Below, piece by piece: positions 36,423-50,400 of a DNA stretch of 64,000 nt. Source of the DNA: Edolisoma coerulescens (lineage: Eukaryota > Chordata > Aves > Passeriformes > Campephagidae); NCBI GenBank assembly GCA_013397115.1, contig VWZW01002569.1, positions 1,474,766 to 1,538,765 of the forward strand, in the 5' to 3' direction. Both the position numbers and the translations under genes were made by a program. Each line of letters begins with the position of its first letter. Positions within the stretch are counted from its first letter, which is position 1. Below the pieces are notes generated by a model. The model worked only from the letters and a program-made list of their open reading frames with translations. It was not told where the DNA came from and did not search any database.

Positions 36423-39400
36423 CTAATTTTATTCTATTCTACTATATTCTTCACAAATATTTTAGTTTTGATAGCATTTTGATAGAATTTATTTTGACAG
36501 AATGAATGATCTGTTAGAAAATTCTGTATATGAATGGGTAGTTATGCCACAAATCATGAAAATTTGAGTGGAAAAGTAGATGAAGTCCTGTTGAAGATTC
36601 ATGCTGAAACAATTAAGGAGTGGCCAAGGATATCAGTTTCCAGCCAAGGAATGGCTTGTAGCAGCGTTGCCATGTACTACATTGTTTACAGATCAAACAT
36701 TGCTGGAAAAGAGCACCTAATCTTGGGTTCATACAAGTAAATGTTAAGTTCCTGCTCATTTAAATAGTAAATGTTCCCAAAGAAACATCTTAAAAAGCAT
36801 TTTGCCTTCACATTGCCCCAGTCCATTCTACTTACAATCCAATCACAGTTGATAGCTCCCACCAAGGTTATGATCTGAAACAAGCAGTGAAAAATGAGAT
36901 TTTGAATGACAATGAGCAGTTCTGCAGTCGTATCTCCATGAGCTACACCCTACCTGGGTTTCTACACCTTAAGATAGGAATGCACCTTCTTTGTAGAATG
37001 GGTACCTTCACCCTCCCTGAGGTTCATGTGAATAAAGGGTAGTATTTAAACAAGTTGTAATGCTATTCCCATTGTTCAGGCTCTCGAGTGCCTTACTTTA
37101 TAACTTTCTCATAATCTTCTCTGCCTCTTGTATTGTGCTTTCCATTATCTGTGGATGAGATCAGGTTCCCTGCTGGTAGCTTGCTGGCTTTCATCATTAG
37201 CAGATTACATCTTTCAGGACTCGTGGGTGTGCACTACTGGAAGTTATCCACTGGTCACACCTTCACTTCGGTTTCTAAAACTGCTGAATGTGAACTAGTC
37301 ACTGCAGCCTTTGTCTAGAAAGCTCATCATCTTCTTCTCGTATAGGTGTCTGCAGCAGCGGGGAGGAGCTGCCCTCTAGAGCTGTTACTCCTCCATACCG
37401 ACCAGTGCAACTAAAGAGAGCCATTTTGATCTGATTACATTCCTGCATTTTCAGTGCTCACAGACAAGTGAGATGAACTTTGCCCCAAAGACTATTTGGT
37501 TTGAAATATGCTGTTTGGCTCCATTGATCATGTCATATATTTATGTTCATAACTAAATACACCTCACAGACTTGGATTTCTAGAGTGAATAGCCTTAGCT
37601 AAAATATGATAGTAAATTTCTTCCATGTTTTACTATTTATTTTCAATCTGCTTGTTTTGTTGGTTTTTTTTTTTTCTCCCGAACATTTCTACCATCTTGG
37701 GTTTTGGATATTCATACACAAAACATGAAAGTAGAGTAAGACTGTCAAAGCTAATTAATTTGAAAATTAAGAGCAGAATTGCCTGGATCACCCATAAAAT
37801 ATTATTTTCTCACTTCTAGTCACATTTCCTCTTTGATAATACTGCCTAGGGACAGTCAAGTGCATAGGTATTATGAGGAAACAGCTGCACGAGGTACTTC
37901 TAGCAGTGCAGATCCTGTTCAAAGTCCACTACTTATGTCATAACGCTGAAGTAGAAACTAAGAATGTGTCCCAGAAGACATCCTCAGCAAAACAAAACCA
38001 GGGAAAAGTAATTAGAAAGTGAAGCTTCTTATGAGCTCAATTAAATGACTACTTCAAATTTGCAAACTTTATCTCCCTGGCCACAACAGCTGATGGAGAG
38101 AAACAGCTTCAGCCAGAGGGCAATTCAGAGCATGAAAATCTAGATTCTCACTCAGCAGAGATTTCTCAGGCTAAAAGACAGCCAATAATTTTTAGTAACA
38201 AAAATCATCTGGAACACCTCTTCTCATGAGGAAAAAAAAAAGGTTTCAGCACTTGTTCCTGCTGTACCTCCTAAACTGAGTGGGACTTGTTTCAAAGAGT
38301 AAGATCTCAGGAGTGTGCAGTGTCACAGTGGTTAAAAGATGCAGAGTTGAATACATTCACATCCCTCATGACTCTTAATCCCTTTTTCATTTCCAGCTCT
38401 GCTGAGTAACGCAGCATGTTTCCAACTTCGTGCTCCTGCTGGAGCTTTCCAGTCTCCAGCAGATCAGCTAAGATTGTTTGGATTCTGCCATTTATAAAAC
38501 TAATTGGAGGGAGATACTTGCATGATTTATGTGATTTTAAATGTTGTTTCAGGTTTACATTGTGGAATATCAGACTGCTGATGCAGATAGCATGTTTTAT
38601 ACCTGTTTGTCATGAGAGAAATGCCACCAACAACTTAGTGTTTAAATATACTGAAAACCTAGTAGGCATTTTCATCTGCTCATATAACAATACATTTATA
38701 GATGACAACAACATTTCTTTACATGGGATAATTACAGCAACATTGATGTGTCCCTTCTGGAAGGCTTCTTGGCCTCCATTATTAAAGGAAAGATTGCCTT
38801 CAAAGACCATGCTTTCTAATTTGCCGAAGGGCTGTTAGATGAAGATTTTACCACGGGGAGATTAAGAAACAGTTGTTTTGCAGGGTGAGCCAAATGATAG
38901 GACACGATGCATCTTTGCATCTGCATGCTCGATTGAACACCCCAAATCCTGTTTCTTCTCCTACTCATGATCTGAAAATTTGCGTGGCTTCAGTCCAGGC
39001 ATGATTTTTTTTTTTTCCTGTTCTAATAATTCAATCCCTACTAAATTGGTTGCCTATAAATAATCCATAAAGAGAGTGAAAAAACAGTGTTGGTAGGTGC
39101 ATATGATCCTGGCAGAAACAGATTACACACCCAACCATTATGCCAGAAAAAAAAAAAAAAATTAGATGCGGATCACTTATTTTTATTGACAATTTTAAAA
39201 TAAACTGTGAATTTATGTGAGATGGAGGTATAAATAAGCATGCCATAATGCAGTATTTTTCAGCATTCCCAAACCAATTTGATCAATATCGCAAAATATT
39301 AGAACAAAATTAATCAATGGTGTAAAAGCAGTGCATTGAAATTCATTGTACATGTACATTCCTTATTAAGGAACAACACAGTTTTATGATGTATGTTTCT

Positions 39401-41286
39401 GAGTAAATTTTACTGAGATATAGTACACCACTAGCAGACATTTCTCAAAGGCATGTTCCAAAGTTTTCAACTTGGCTGCATATAATGCATTTGAAAATGT
39501 GTACTGATTTGGAGAAGAAAGTATGCAAAATGTGCATTCTAGTTAAAATTCAACACTTCTTATTTCATTGCCACAACATCCTTGGGTTTTACTGTCACTT
39601 TTCAGACAAATGCAGGGAGACATTTCCCTGCTCAAAGCACTGGTAAAAGCCTATGGCCATGATCCTGCCACTGATAGCACGCAGGAGGAAAGTTGCCTCT
39701 AAGTGGAGTGTCCTTGAAGACAAAGGGTAGTTTGAGGATGAATCAATCAGTTCACGAGCTATCATTTGAAGTGCTGTGAGCCTTAGACCTTAGCTTTGCT
39801 CCTGCTGATCTCTCACTGTTGCCTTCAAAGGCTGCAGGATGAACCTAAATTCATACAGAGTACAGATAAAGAAACAGAGGTGAGATACAGATAAAACACA
39901 GAGGAAGGATTCACCACACTCTGTAAGCTCTCACCAGAGCCAGCCATAATAAAGCATTATTGGTAGGGAAGCAAAGAGCGAAGAATTATGGCCTAGAGAT
40001 GGACTGAGAAGGGAATTTTCTTCTCATGGGAAATCTGTTCTGAGCTGCATTTCCTTTCTAAATTTAAGCAAAAGTTGAAATTCTAAATTTTTCATGGACC
40101 CACAGGAAATTCCATAGGATCTCAGTTCAAAAAATTGAAATTTCCTTCTCTCAAAAGGATAAAAATCATTATTAGAACAATAAACTACATGTAAATGCCT
40201 TTTAATGAAGATTAATATGCATTAATATAATCTAAATAATATCAACTGAGCTTAATTAATGCAATTTTTATTTTCAGTTTTATTAAGGAAACATTGTAAA
40301 CCAGGATATTGATCCTGGTTCAATGAAAAGCTGTTTCTTCTCATCAGAAGAGTTTCAATAGTCTTAAGTCCTGTTTCAGTCACTGGAAATCTTCTGAGTG
40401 CATAAGGAGAAGAAAGTATGACATCTACACCTCCTTCGCCGGTTCCATATGTGAACATAAGAACTGAATCCTTACAAAGAGGCCAAAAGTGGGCTTGGCT
40501 ATGCTGGGGACCAGCCCAGCCTGGAAGTCTCTGGGACACAGTGCAGGAAGGTGCCTCCCGTGAGCCCAAGAGAAACCGGGATGTGCCGTGCTCTTTCATG
40601 CAGCACCTGGCTTTGAAAAAAAATCCTTTCTTAGCAACTATGACAATATAACCAAAATCAATCCAGCAAAACAGCCAAATACTGATTTATTTTTGACTCT
40701 ACTGTTACTCTTGTATGTCTCAATGGCAGTTCCATGCTCTCTCTGCAGTCACTGCTCCTACAGAGGAGGTGCCGCAGCTGGTACAGCCAGAATTAGTGCT
40801 CAAGAGCACTTCTAACTTCCAGTTTACTCGATTTATTGTAGAAGGAGTTTGGGGAGACCTGCTGTTAGCTTCAGTGTATAGTGCTCACTGGGTGCACCTG
40901 CATCAGTGTTTCCATTCAGGCCGGAATTGAGGTTTGGGAGCCAGTCATAATTTCCCTGCCTGTTGCACCTTGGTTCTTGTCCAGAAACTATTCACAGTAC
41001 TTAGGCTCTGATTCTCAGGTGAAACTAAAACAAAATAGGAACCCCAAGCCCACTTCAGTCGGTATTCAGACACCAGGACCAAACTGGTCCTAATTAGACC
41101 TAATCCAAAGAAAAGAGCTCTTGAAATGCATGTAGTTTGGATGTCAGGCTTCCAGCAGCACCTAATGCCCTGGAAATTGGTTCCCATTATACCATAATAC
41201 TTTCTGCTGGATGCAAGGCTCTCCTAGCCCATCTAGCCTGGCAGGGGATAAGACCTACTCACACTACAGATCTACCACAAGGTTTG
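36423..41286. other. No gene seen
   Basis: About 4.9 kb. The longest frame (140 codons, + 38416-38838) is cysteine- and leucine-rich and matches nothing known. T runs lie at 37668 and 39008; an A run lies at 39147. The stretch 40170-40270 is very AT-rich with several TAAT and TTAATTAAT words, typical of homeodomain sites but also of random AT-rich DNA. Confidence 0.4.
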
Positions 41287-41749
41287 TGATGGAAATACGC
41301 ACCAAATAATTCCTGTAATTGTTAAGATCTGATTAGTGAAAGATGCCTATGTCCAAATTAAGGTTCAAGCGAGACAATATGCCAAAGTTAATAAAACGGA
41401 TTTTATTTAACAATGAATGTGAGGTAGAGACATAGAAATAGACAAGAGAAAGAATTAGAGAAGAGAGAGGGAACAAGAAGATAGTCACCACACATGGATC
41501 CAGAGGCATCCCCTTGCTCCTTCTTTATGCTGGGCTTCTCAGTCGTGGGGGGGTTGCATTGTTGTTCAAAACTTTTCACTATTTATACATCTTAGCAAAC
41601 AAAGGAATTAAGGCTCATTGGATACACAGTTCTCTTATTCTATTGGTTAAATGATTCCTTCACTTCTAATGCTCATTAGCCCGTACGTTCAGTCTTTCTC
41701 TTCTTTTGAGTCTGTGGGTTTCTTGGGTTGATGGGCTGTGAGTCAGTCA
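41287..41749 (-). mobile_element. 3' LTR of a second ERV type
   Basis: On - the block has LTR parts in the right order. It starts TGACTGACTCACAGC at 41749, just after a purine-rich tract. A TATA box (GTATAAATAG, 41579-41588) lies in the middle, and an AATAAA poly-A signal (41402-41407) follows about 175 bases downstream. The U5-like end runs to about 41287, where TG on + would be the CA terminus. Interior sequence lies only on the high-coordinate side, so this is the 3' LTR of a - strand provirus. The low-coordinate boundary is uncertain. It is unrelated in sequence to the LTRs at 20.7 and 52.5 kb. Confidence 0.7.
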
Positions 41750-42290
41750 TCACGACCTCCCCCTGCCAGAATTACCTTTTACCCATTGGAGCTGATTTCA
41801 GCACAGTTGCAGCTTTCCTTGTGGCCCATAAATTCTGCACTCTTTGTGTCCATTATCAGTGATAGATTCTTCTCCCCAAGCTTTTTTAACCTCCCCCAAG
41901 GTCTGAGACAACACTTGGACAGCAGTACCACCTATTCTTATCTCAGATTCCCACAGTAGTGGCTTCTCTTACAGGCCAAGTTCCAGGTATCCACAGAGAC
42001 ACATTCAGGGCGGCTTTGGTGGTCATTGGTGGTCACAGATGCCATCTGTCCCACAACTTGGGGTGATCTTTGTTTGACCAGTGATATGCATATAAGCAAT
42101 TGCTTCTTTACACAGTTTGCCACAGTGGGAATTTTTGTCCAGTGCATTAACCAGGATGAGATAACCAGCTCTCGCATCCATCAAACCTTCAGTTAGCACC
42201 ATCCTGTCACTCCATTCTGTGCTTATCTCATGGCAAAGTCCTTCTGTGGCCTTAAAAGTGTTTGAGACAGGCAACTGTGCTCTTTAAATC
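41750..42290 (-). mobile_element. ERV 3' interior remnant with polypurine tract
   Basis: On - the bases next to the LTR (41754-41766) read as a G-rich purine tract, the expected plus-strand primer site. The following 500 bases hold cysteine-containing open frames of 79 and 83 codons on - (41938-42177, 42023-42274). I cannot match them to a known retroviral protein, so calling them the end of env or an untranslated region is a guess. The provirus is truncated on its 5' side; no matching 5' LTR is in the window. Confidence 0.4.
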
Positions 42291-45200
42291 CTTACAATAA
42301 TAGGAATTGTTGTGCCAGTTTGCTAGCAGTGATTCTCCTCAGCAGTGTTCTCTGCATATTAATTCTAAAACCAGGACACTTGGGAAACAGGGCACAAGAA
42401 CAGACTCCATGACAACAATGTGGCTCTTTAGAATGACAATTACAAACTTATTATGAGAAAATTGCAAAAGTATTACATTGTTTCTTTGTTCTCAATGTCT
42501 GGCACTTTTTTCCTAGTGGATAAAAGCTTTTCCAAATGGCTTTTTTGTGCTAAAATTAGGTATTAAGTTAATATCTTTGGCATTGACTTTATCCTAATTG
42601 TAAGATTTATGCCATTTCCTGGTACTAATAGAGTGTTCAACGCATGCCTGGGAGGTTCAGTAATAAGTACGTCCTTGACAGATCTCAAGTCAGTATAGTT
42701 CTTTTGTAAGAAATCTGGGGAAAAAAAATCCTATTTCTATATTTCTTACAGAAAAAAAAGAAGTCTACTTAATGTTAAATATATATGGAAATAACTTCTA
42801 AATATTTGTGTTTAAAAGTAGAATCATAAGCAAAACTGTAAGCCTTGGACATGATATTTTCTCCCTCTCTAGGTTTTACCTTGTTCTTCTGAATTGATAT
42901 GCCCTATTCTGACTAATGTGCTTGTCATCTCACGCATACTCTGTAAATTAAAACAGATCTTATTATACCTGAGTAACTGTTATCTTGCCACTGTTTTTAA
43001 GGATTCCATTTGTAATCCCATTTGCTGCCTAAGAACTTTCAGAGGTGCCAGTGCATGAACTGGAAAAAAACACAGCAGAGCTGTTGAAATCTGAGATGAG
43101 TTAGAGGAGAGAGATGATAAAATCCTTGTTTATTTGTGCAGAATATCCCACAGAAAGTGGGATATGGAACTTGGTAACACCTTGAACGTGGAAAGCCACT
43201 ATCTCGTTTAACAGAGCCCAATTTTACGGTAGAAATGTAATTACATTGCTGCAATTGTGGAAGCAAATGCGTCCTTGATAATGATTCCAGTGTAATTGCC
43301 AAGATATATAATCCCAGATAATTTTATCTGAACAACCTTGAAATTACAAGGCACAGCCATAGAGATGTGAGGTGAGGTTCCTGAGACACTCACCTAGAGT
43401 CACTGTATTCAAGGTAGGAATGGAGGCACTTACAGAAGAGGATATGCCGGTAGATATGTGCAACAGATGGGTAAATTGCTCTCTAGAAACACTTAGGGAT
43501 AACAAAATAGCTCATATGTGTGTGCATAGGCTGAGAATGAGACAAGTGCCATCTCTAAAACCACAACCCTAACTTGTGTTGCATTGCCCAAGCAATCCTG
43601 CTTGTGTGAGAAGAGGCTGTTTAACTTTTGATCTTAACACACTGTTAGGGAAGTGTGTTTTGTAGGCCTATGTTAAGTTTACTTAAAACAAAGGTGGTTT
43701 CTTCAGGTTGGTTTGGTTGTTTGTTTGTTTGTTTTTTAAAGGACCTTTTATCAATTTGTGATTATAAGTTTCATATGTAACTCAAACATTCCATTTGAAA
43801 TAAACCACTATTGGTCCTGGGGAAAAAAAAGGAAAAAAAAAAAAAAAAGCGTGATGTATGAAGAAGCTCCAGAACAGGCAAAACACGCTGTTTACACTAA
43901 ATGACTTTTGCTCTGGTTCTGAGACAGGTTTGTGTCCTGACAGAAACCAACTTTTCCAGGGTATCTAGTATAGGCATGAAATGAGAAACTAAGGAAGCAA
44001 GTACTCCTCTCTCCCAAAAAATAAGGTGTATTTGAAAGAAAAGAAGCCCTTTTCCAGGTGCAATGGAACTGATTAATTAATTGCTTCATCTGACAAAGCA
44101 AATGGGCAATAGGTGGGACAAAGCGCAAAACACTTCTAAGCTATAGATAAATACTGAGAAACCTCAGAGCAAGAGGATCAGAAAAATGAGTGATCAAACT
44201 CCAAAGAATATTTAGGTATGAATAAGAAGAGTCCAAGTTCAATCTACAGATGATGATGATGACCATGATGATCATTATTATTGATTTGTCTGTTCCCTGT
44301 TTGCACAACACATTTTGTATTAAAAATCTCTCTCTAGTGCTTACATCAATTTGTATCCACTGTTGTGTCTCCCAGAACAAGCATCCTCCAAACCAGCCCA
44401 GCCTGAGGAGAGAGACACAGGGAGGAGTATTGCTAAGCCACTGGTCTATTTGAGAGGTGTGGGTGTATGACTTTGGGAGAAGCCCAAGAAAAACACAGCC
44501 TTGACAGAAGACTTTGTAAACACAGCAAGCCAAAGTTAAAGTTTTGGTGTATGCATCATCTGTCGGGAGCTTAAAGACCCATATGGAGCTTAAAAGGCCC
44601 ATAGGGCTACAAGAAGAGTTTGTTCAGCTTTGTGATGCCCAGAGAGATTTCAACAACAAATAAAGAAATGTGGGTGCCAGAGACAGAAAACACACCTGAC
44701 AAATATCACCTTACATAACAACTGCCTGAAGGTTTTCACAGGTATAGAAAGTAATGAACACACACAGAATGCAATAAAATATATGTTGACAGTTGATGGT
44801 TCACTTTAACAGAGACCTGCATAGAGTCATCAAAAATTACTATATATAATGACAAATCATACTCTGAAGAACATTTATTACTCCAGAAAATGACTGTAAC
44901 CTGCTGCAAGAATTTTTTACTTTGTCATGCTCTGTACTGGTCTCTGCAGAAAATGAAGGCACCAGAGGAATGAGGGCTGCGGTGGAGTCCTTTACTGATG
45001 CAGAAAAATAGCTCCCTGTTGGCCATCCTTCCAGTTTCAGACTGAAAAGTGCACAGCAGAGCAAGAAAGGAAGAAGCAGTAAACAAAGAAACAAAACCCC
45101 AACAACCTTCTCTTTTCCATACAAACCCCCGCTAGGTACTTTCTCAAAACATGTATACACTGCTTTATTTAGTACTATGTTACTCATGCAAAAGCTCAAT

Positions 45201-46701
45201 TTCTTCATTGGGTCAATACCCAACTGTTTTGTGCCTGGCAAGGCAAGCCATTTATTAATTAGAGCTGCCCTGCAGTCTGTCACTCCTGTTCCAGTACACT
45301 TTGTTTGTGCCATTCCCCAGCTGGTACGGCCATGATGTCACTTACTTTCAAAGATGATTTTAAAATGTGAGGAGAAAATGTGGAAAATAACAGAGTTAAT
45401 AATGTTTTAAGCAAACTCCTGAAGCATTTCCCCGTGTTACAACTTCTGCAAGAAAGGCACAGCTCTGTACATGTCTCTTGGGAGGGTTTTTTTCTGTTTA
45501 AAAGCTGTGAACACTCTAAATTTCATTGTTTGAAATGTTGCAATACATTTGTTTGACAAATAGTATTGCTAACAATACTATGCTTCACATTTGGCTTTAA
45601 TCTGCTGGTCCAAAAACATTTTGCGAAAGAAGTCTGCACCACTACCCCCATTTATATATATCTGTTTCCCCTCAATCACTTTTTCATAAGATGCTCAGTA
45701 GAAGATGTGCAGGTAGGAGCGGCAGTGTTGTACAATTCCCTGCCTTAGTGATTGTTTCAGTCCTTGTATTTGATCACCCAAGGGAAGCAACCTAGCGCCT
45801 ACAGCACACCACACAGGCCCATCTGCCTTCACTGGCGGGGAATCAGATGTGTGAGGCCGTCCTGTGGCACCATCATCTTTCAGCAGAGCTGCTCTGTACA
45901 GTCTGCTTTCTGAAGAGTTTTCATTTCACTATCTCCCAAGCCACTGATAGCATCTTGTGACCGAAATCTGTCATTTTTATGTGCATGTTCTATCTCACTG
46001 AAGCCTCTTCTTACCAGACCTCTGATACAGTCTATAATACATGTGAAAGGAGCATTTTCAAGACAACCCAAAACTGAGATCACAATGAGAAGGCTAAGGC
46101 CACTGATGGGCCTGTACTGTATTTTTTAACTAAAAGGAAGTTAAAAGGATATATTTTTGCTTTTTATCCATTTCTGTTGTTGTCACTCCCTGTGACAGCA
46201 GGTACCTGTGGTGCTCTCCAGAAGACAAAAACCTTAATGACATGACAGAAAATGGTGAGGAGAGTAGAGGCCCTTCCCTGTGTTCCTGTCAAATTTTACC
46301 AAACCCTGAATTCTTAGACACACACAGAAAAAAAAAAAAAAAAGGTCAGCCTTTGTCCTGTGTATAGAGACACAGGTTTTCAAATTAAATTTGTCTTCCT
46401 CTTTCATAGCTTTCTCTTGGACAGGAATGCGCATATGAGTACACAGGGAATGGTGATCTAGGTTACTACTTAGGGTTAAAAGTGTCAGACAGTTTTCTGA
46501 TACTTGGACCCGCATTGCACCCCACAGATCAGAGTCAGTGTCTCTGCAACATGGGCCAGGCCGGTGGTGGCCAGCCAGCAGGAAACACAGTAGACCTGCT
46601 CATAGTGATAAGGTTGAAAGGCTCCAATGTCTCTGTTTGTCAAAACAGGATCCAGAAGAAATCTTTCCCAAATCTATTTCTCTCTATTTGGCAAATCAAT
46701 G
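42291..46701. other. No gene seen
   Basis: Frames on - at 44141-44602 (153 codons) and 44840-45313 (157 codons, with one hydrophobic run) are the longest. Neither is recognised and both are within chance for this much DNA. A (GTTT)n run lies at 43714-43735, A-rich runs at 43820-43849 and an (A)n run at 46325-46344. Confidence 0.4.
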
Positions 46702-47095
46702 GGCTGACAGCCTGTATTGGGCTTGTGTGGCCAGGTTTCGGTAGTGGGAGGGGCTACAGGGGTGGCTTCTGTGAGAAGCTGCCAGAAGCTCCCCCCATGT
46801 CCAACAGAGGCAAGGCCAGCTGGCTCCAGGATGGACCTGCCCCTGCCCAAGGCCGATCCCATCAGGAATGAGAGTAATGCCTCTGTGATAACATATTTAA
46901 GAATGAAAAAAAAGTTATTGATAAGATGTAATTGCTCTCAGAGAAGAGAGAAGTGAGAATGTGTGAGAGGAACAGCTCTGCAGACACCAAGATCAGTGGA
47001 GAAGGTGGGGGACATGGTCCAAGCATCAGAGCAGAGGTTCCCCTGCAGCCTCTGGTGCAGCCCATGGTGAAGCAGCTGTGCCCCTGCAGCCAATG
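46702..47095 (+). mobile_element. Avian dispersed repeat, leader half
   Basis: This part contains words I remember from a widespread bird repeat: 'ggtttcggtagtgggaggggctacaggggtggc', 'gagaagctgccagaagctccccccatgtcc', 'gatcccatcaggaatgagagtaatgcctctgtgataacatat'. The 'catatttaag' at about 46890 resembles a TATA box, so the unit looks like an LTR or promoter leader of a retroelement. I cannot name its family with certainty. Open frames here (129 codons +, 210 codons -) are repeat by-products. Confidence 0.6.
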
Positions 47096-47480
47096 GAGGA
47101 CCACAGGGATGCAGAGATCCAGCTGCAGGTCATGGAGGAGACCCACACCAGAGCAGGTGGATTTCTCAAAGAGGGCTGTGAGCCCATGGAAACTTGTGCT
47201 GGAGAAGACTCCTGGCCGTGACCTGTGGCCTTGTGGAGAGAGGAGCCCATGCTGGAGCAGGTTTCCTGGTAGGACTTGTGACCCTGTGAAGTACCCACTC
47301 TGGAGCAGGCTGTTCCTGAAGGACTGCACCCCCTGAAGAAGTGACCCATGTTGCAGCAGTTCATGAAGGACTGCTGCCCATGGGATGGATTCACATTGAA
47401 GAAGTCCATGGAAGCCTGTCTTCCATGGGGGGTACCCCATGGTGGAGCAGAGGAAGGACTCCTCTCTTTCAGTGTCTGGA
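47096..47480 (+). repeat. Degenerate ~50-bp tandem array inside the dispersed repeat
   Basis: The core 'tggagcagg' recurs with variation at about 47150, 47201, 47252, 47301, 47351, 47396 and 47442, a period of 45-51 bp. Each unit has a cccatg/ccatgg part and a ctgga(g)cagg part. The array follows directly after the leader half. The stretch lacks stops on - and so yields a 210-codon frame (46862-47494) that I do not regard as a gene. Confidence 0.75.
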
Positions 47481-50400
47481 AATATCCCCTGCACTATTTA
47501 AACCACTCGTTCATGCTTTCTCTGTGTGTCCTCTCTGTCACACTGGTTTTTTACCTGCTTATTGTATTGCATAATAATTCATAGCATTTGTTTGAAAACC
47601 TAATTTTTCTGAAGAGGAACACTCTTTCCCACCTCTGTGAAAGGGACTGGCATTGCTGTGAACTTGCAAAATTACTCTTTTCTAAAAGCTAACCTATATG
47701 GCATTAAAATTATAGCACCCAGACAGCAGACTGTGTACCATCAGATTTAAAGTAGATGAAGTGAGAAGAAAAACCAAGGTGGAAATTTGAGGTGGTCAGT
47801 TGTCACAGCTAGAGCCTAGCTGCATATAGCTCCAGTCTGATTTTTGTAAATGGTTCTGCAAATAGAGAGTGGATGACAAAGACCAGGACAAGCAGTGTCC
47901 TTACGTCATGTCAAGATTTTGAGAGAATAACGGGAGCTGCAGTGGCAAGAAGCAGCTCTATTCTTACTTAGTGCTCCTGTCAAGATAATCATTGCACCTA
48001 ATAAATGTGGCTTCTTTTTTTGTTTTGTTTTTCCTTTTTTTTCTTTTTTTCTCTTTTTTTTGGTATGAAATAAGATAGGATCAGAATTATTTTCAAGGAT
48101 TACTTCCCAGGGAACGGTACATGGAAGGAAAATGTGACATTATTCCTTAAGAAATTAAGAGGAAAAAAATATAACCAACTTTCCTCAGTGTTCTTCCTGA
48201 AGAAGCAATTTTTTAGTGGAGGTAACATTCCTCTCTGGACACTTACAAGCATACACTGTGCCAGGTGCAGGTATTTTTTGAGAGAGCAAAACAGAAGCTG
48301 TGCTTAAAAAAAAATTTAGAGTGCTTTCTCTTTAAGTTTGCTGAACAAAGATTTAATTTCAGAGAGCTGTGCCATTGGTTATTACAGTGTAAAATCAGAT
48401 GAGAGGTCATTCCCTGGCACTAACAGCTCTCGGCACACTTGCTCAATGACCTCTGTTTTCCTGATGGGTAAATTCATTATGTGATTGTCTCTGCTTCAAA
48501 TTAACAGAGTTCTACCATTCTCCACGTGAAGAGATCAAACAGTCCCATGTGACTTGCAAATTAGTCCTCTAGATGAAGGTCCCCACATAAACAATTAGGT
48601 TGCTTTAGTGTGAGATAGTAATATTACCAATTTACAATACAAATGTCTGGAAAGTTGTCTTCCGTTCCTCTTTTTTAAACTGAGCTTTCATTGAGCTTAA
48701 TGCCACAAAGTATTTCTGACACTACAGGCTTATCAAAACAGCTTAATAAAGAAGTAGAAGGCATAGTTTCAGTGTCAATTATAAATCGCAAAAATCCAGT
48801 GGTTTGAATGTTGAACGTTGTTTGTGAATCTCAAATACATGTAAAGAACTCACATACCCTGAGTGTGTATGCAGGTGTCTGTGTGGGTGCCATCCCCAGC
48901 CTGGAGTGACCGGCAGGGCCAGAGCCTCTGCCTTGACGACCCCAGGAGCAACTTGTGCTTTACCACGGCTAATCCTGCCTGGCTCATTGTGGGAATACCC
49001 TGCATTTGCAGGGAAGAAGTCAGGTGGAACCAGTGGAGCGTTCCTTTAGCTTGTCCCTCTGAAAGGGAGAAAGGAATCCACCAAGGGATGAGGCTAATGG
49101 GAAACGCAAAGTTCAAGCAGAAAGGACAGCCCAAGGCAGAGGCAGTCTGAAGCCTGGTTATATAAAACACAAATAAATGGATAGAAAACAATCAAAACAT
49201 TAACATTAAATTATAACCTCTGTTGTTGTTACATCTTTTTCAGTCGTTTAGCTTGTTTGTTTATCTAGTTCCCATTCTGTGAATTTAATTAGTAGCATGA
49301 AGTGACATCTTGTGTGATAACTGTGTTTTTTACTAGACGTACATTACTGGTCTCAGCTGTAAAGACTGACCCAGATAAGTGATCATTCCTTAGCTCTCAT
49401 GGGTTACATTTTGGTGAAGAAATGTTATTTAAACCTTAACTGAGTAGGTGATAGTAAAATAATAATTGGTTCAATTGACGAGATTGTTCCATCCCACAAG
49501 ATTGTGAGAAATGGAAAAAAAAGTCTTAGATTGTCTGCAGATTCATGCTTTCTCTCAGTTATAGTCTTCAACCCATAGAGCCATGTGAATCCCAGCATGC
49601 CTCAAAAGGCTGTGGCACTCTCTGCAACCTCACTTGTCTCTGGCTACCTGACCACACCACTGCCACACTTTTCCCTTCCTTTTACTTCTATAAAAGAGAC
49701 TTCAAAAAAGGCAAAAGCAGAAACCGAAAGGGAGAAGTAGGCCAAAGAGGCAAAGAAGGCCTATTCCTTCAGATTTCAACCTCAATTATCAGGTATTAGG
49801 AGAAAACTCAGATGATCACTCTCTGCTGTTAGAATAATGAAGCAGAATCTTTTCAGGTCAAAATTATCATAAACCCATTGAAACCTTTGTGATTATGACA
49901 GCAAACAAAACTGAACTTCTGTTTCAGTTAATGTAAATGGTTTAGTCATTGTTCCCTTGCACAAAATCCAATGCATTCACATTTCTTCTATTTTCTGAAT
50001 GACAGGTACAGTACTCACTTTAACAGTACCTATTTTGTTCTAAATAGCAGAGTCCAGAACATTTTGTAAATAAGGAAGTCTAGTGAACACTAATGCTCCT
50101 AATGATATTCTGCAAATCAATACATTTTTCTATTTAATAACTACATTACAGGGAATCACATTTTTTCGCTGAGTTCTTGTAACCGGTAATTATCTCCGGA
50201 TTTTGCCTTTCAGACCTTGAAATGTCAAACAGTAACTGAATATTTAGCCACTTGATGTTAATTTACTTGCAGGAACTCACATGCCTGTGTAGATCTGAAG
50301 ATGAAATATAGCAGAGAATGTTGGATTTCCTGCACACACAAAAAAATCTAGTATTAAACATCTAAAGAGCACAAACTCTAGGCCTTTACAATAATGAAAC

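Noticed and set aside
38416..38838. 140-codon frame on + with cysteines
   Set aside because: Overlaps an equally plausible - frame, and no motif spacing fits a known cysteine-rich domain.
44840..45313. 157-codon frame on - with a hydrophobic run
   Set aside because: No family resemblance and no supporting splice sites. T-rich DNA read in one frame often gives membrane-like runs.
46862..47494. Longest open frame of the window, 210 codons on -
   Set aside because: It runs antisense through the dispersed repeat and its 50-bp tandem array, which by composition lacks stops. The repetitive peptide is a by-product.
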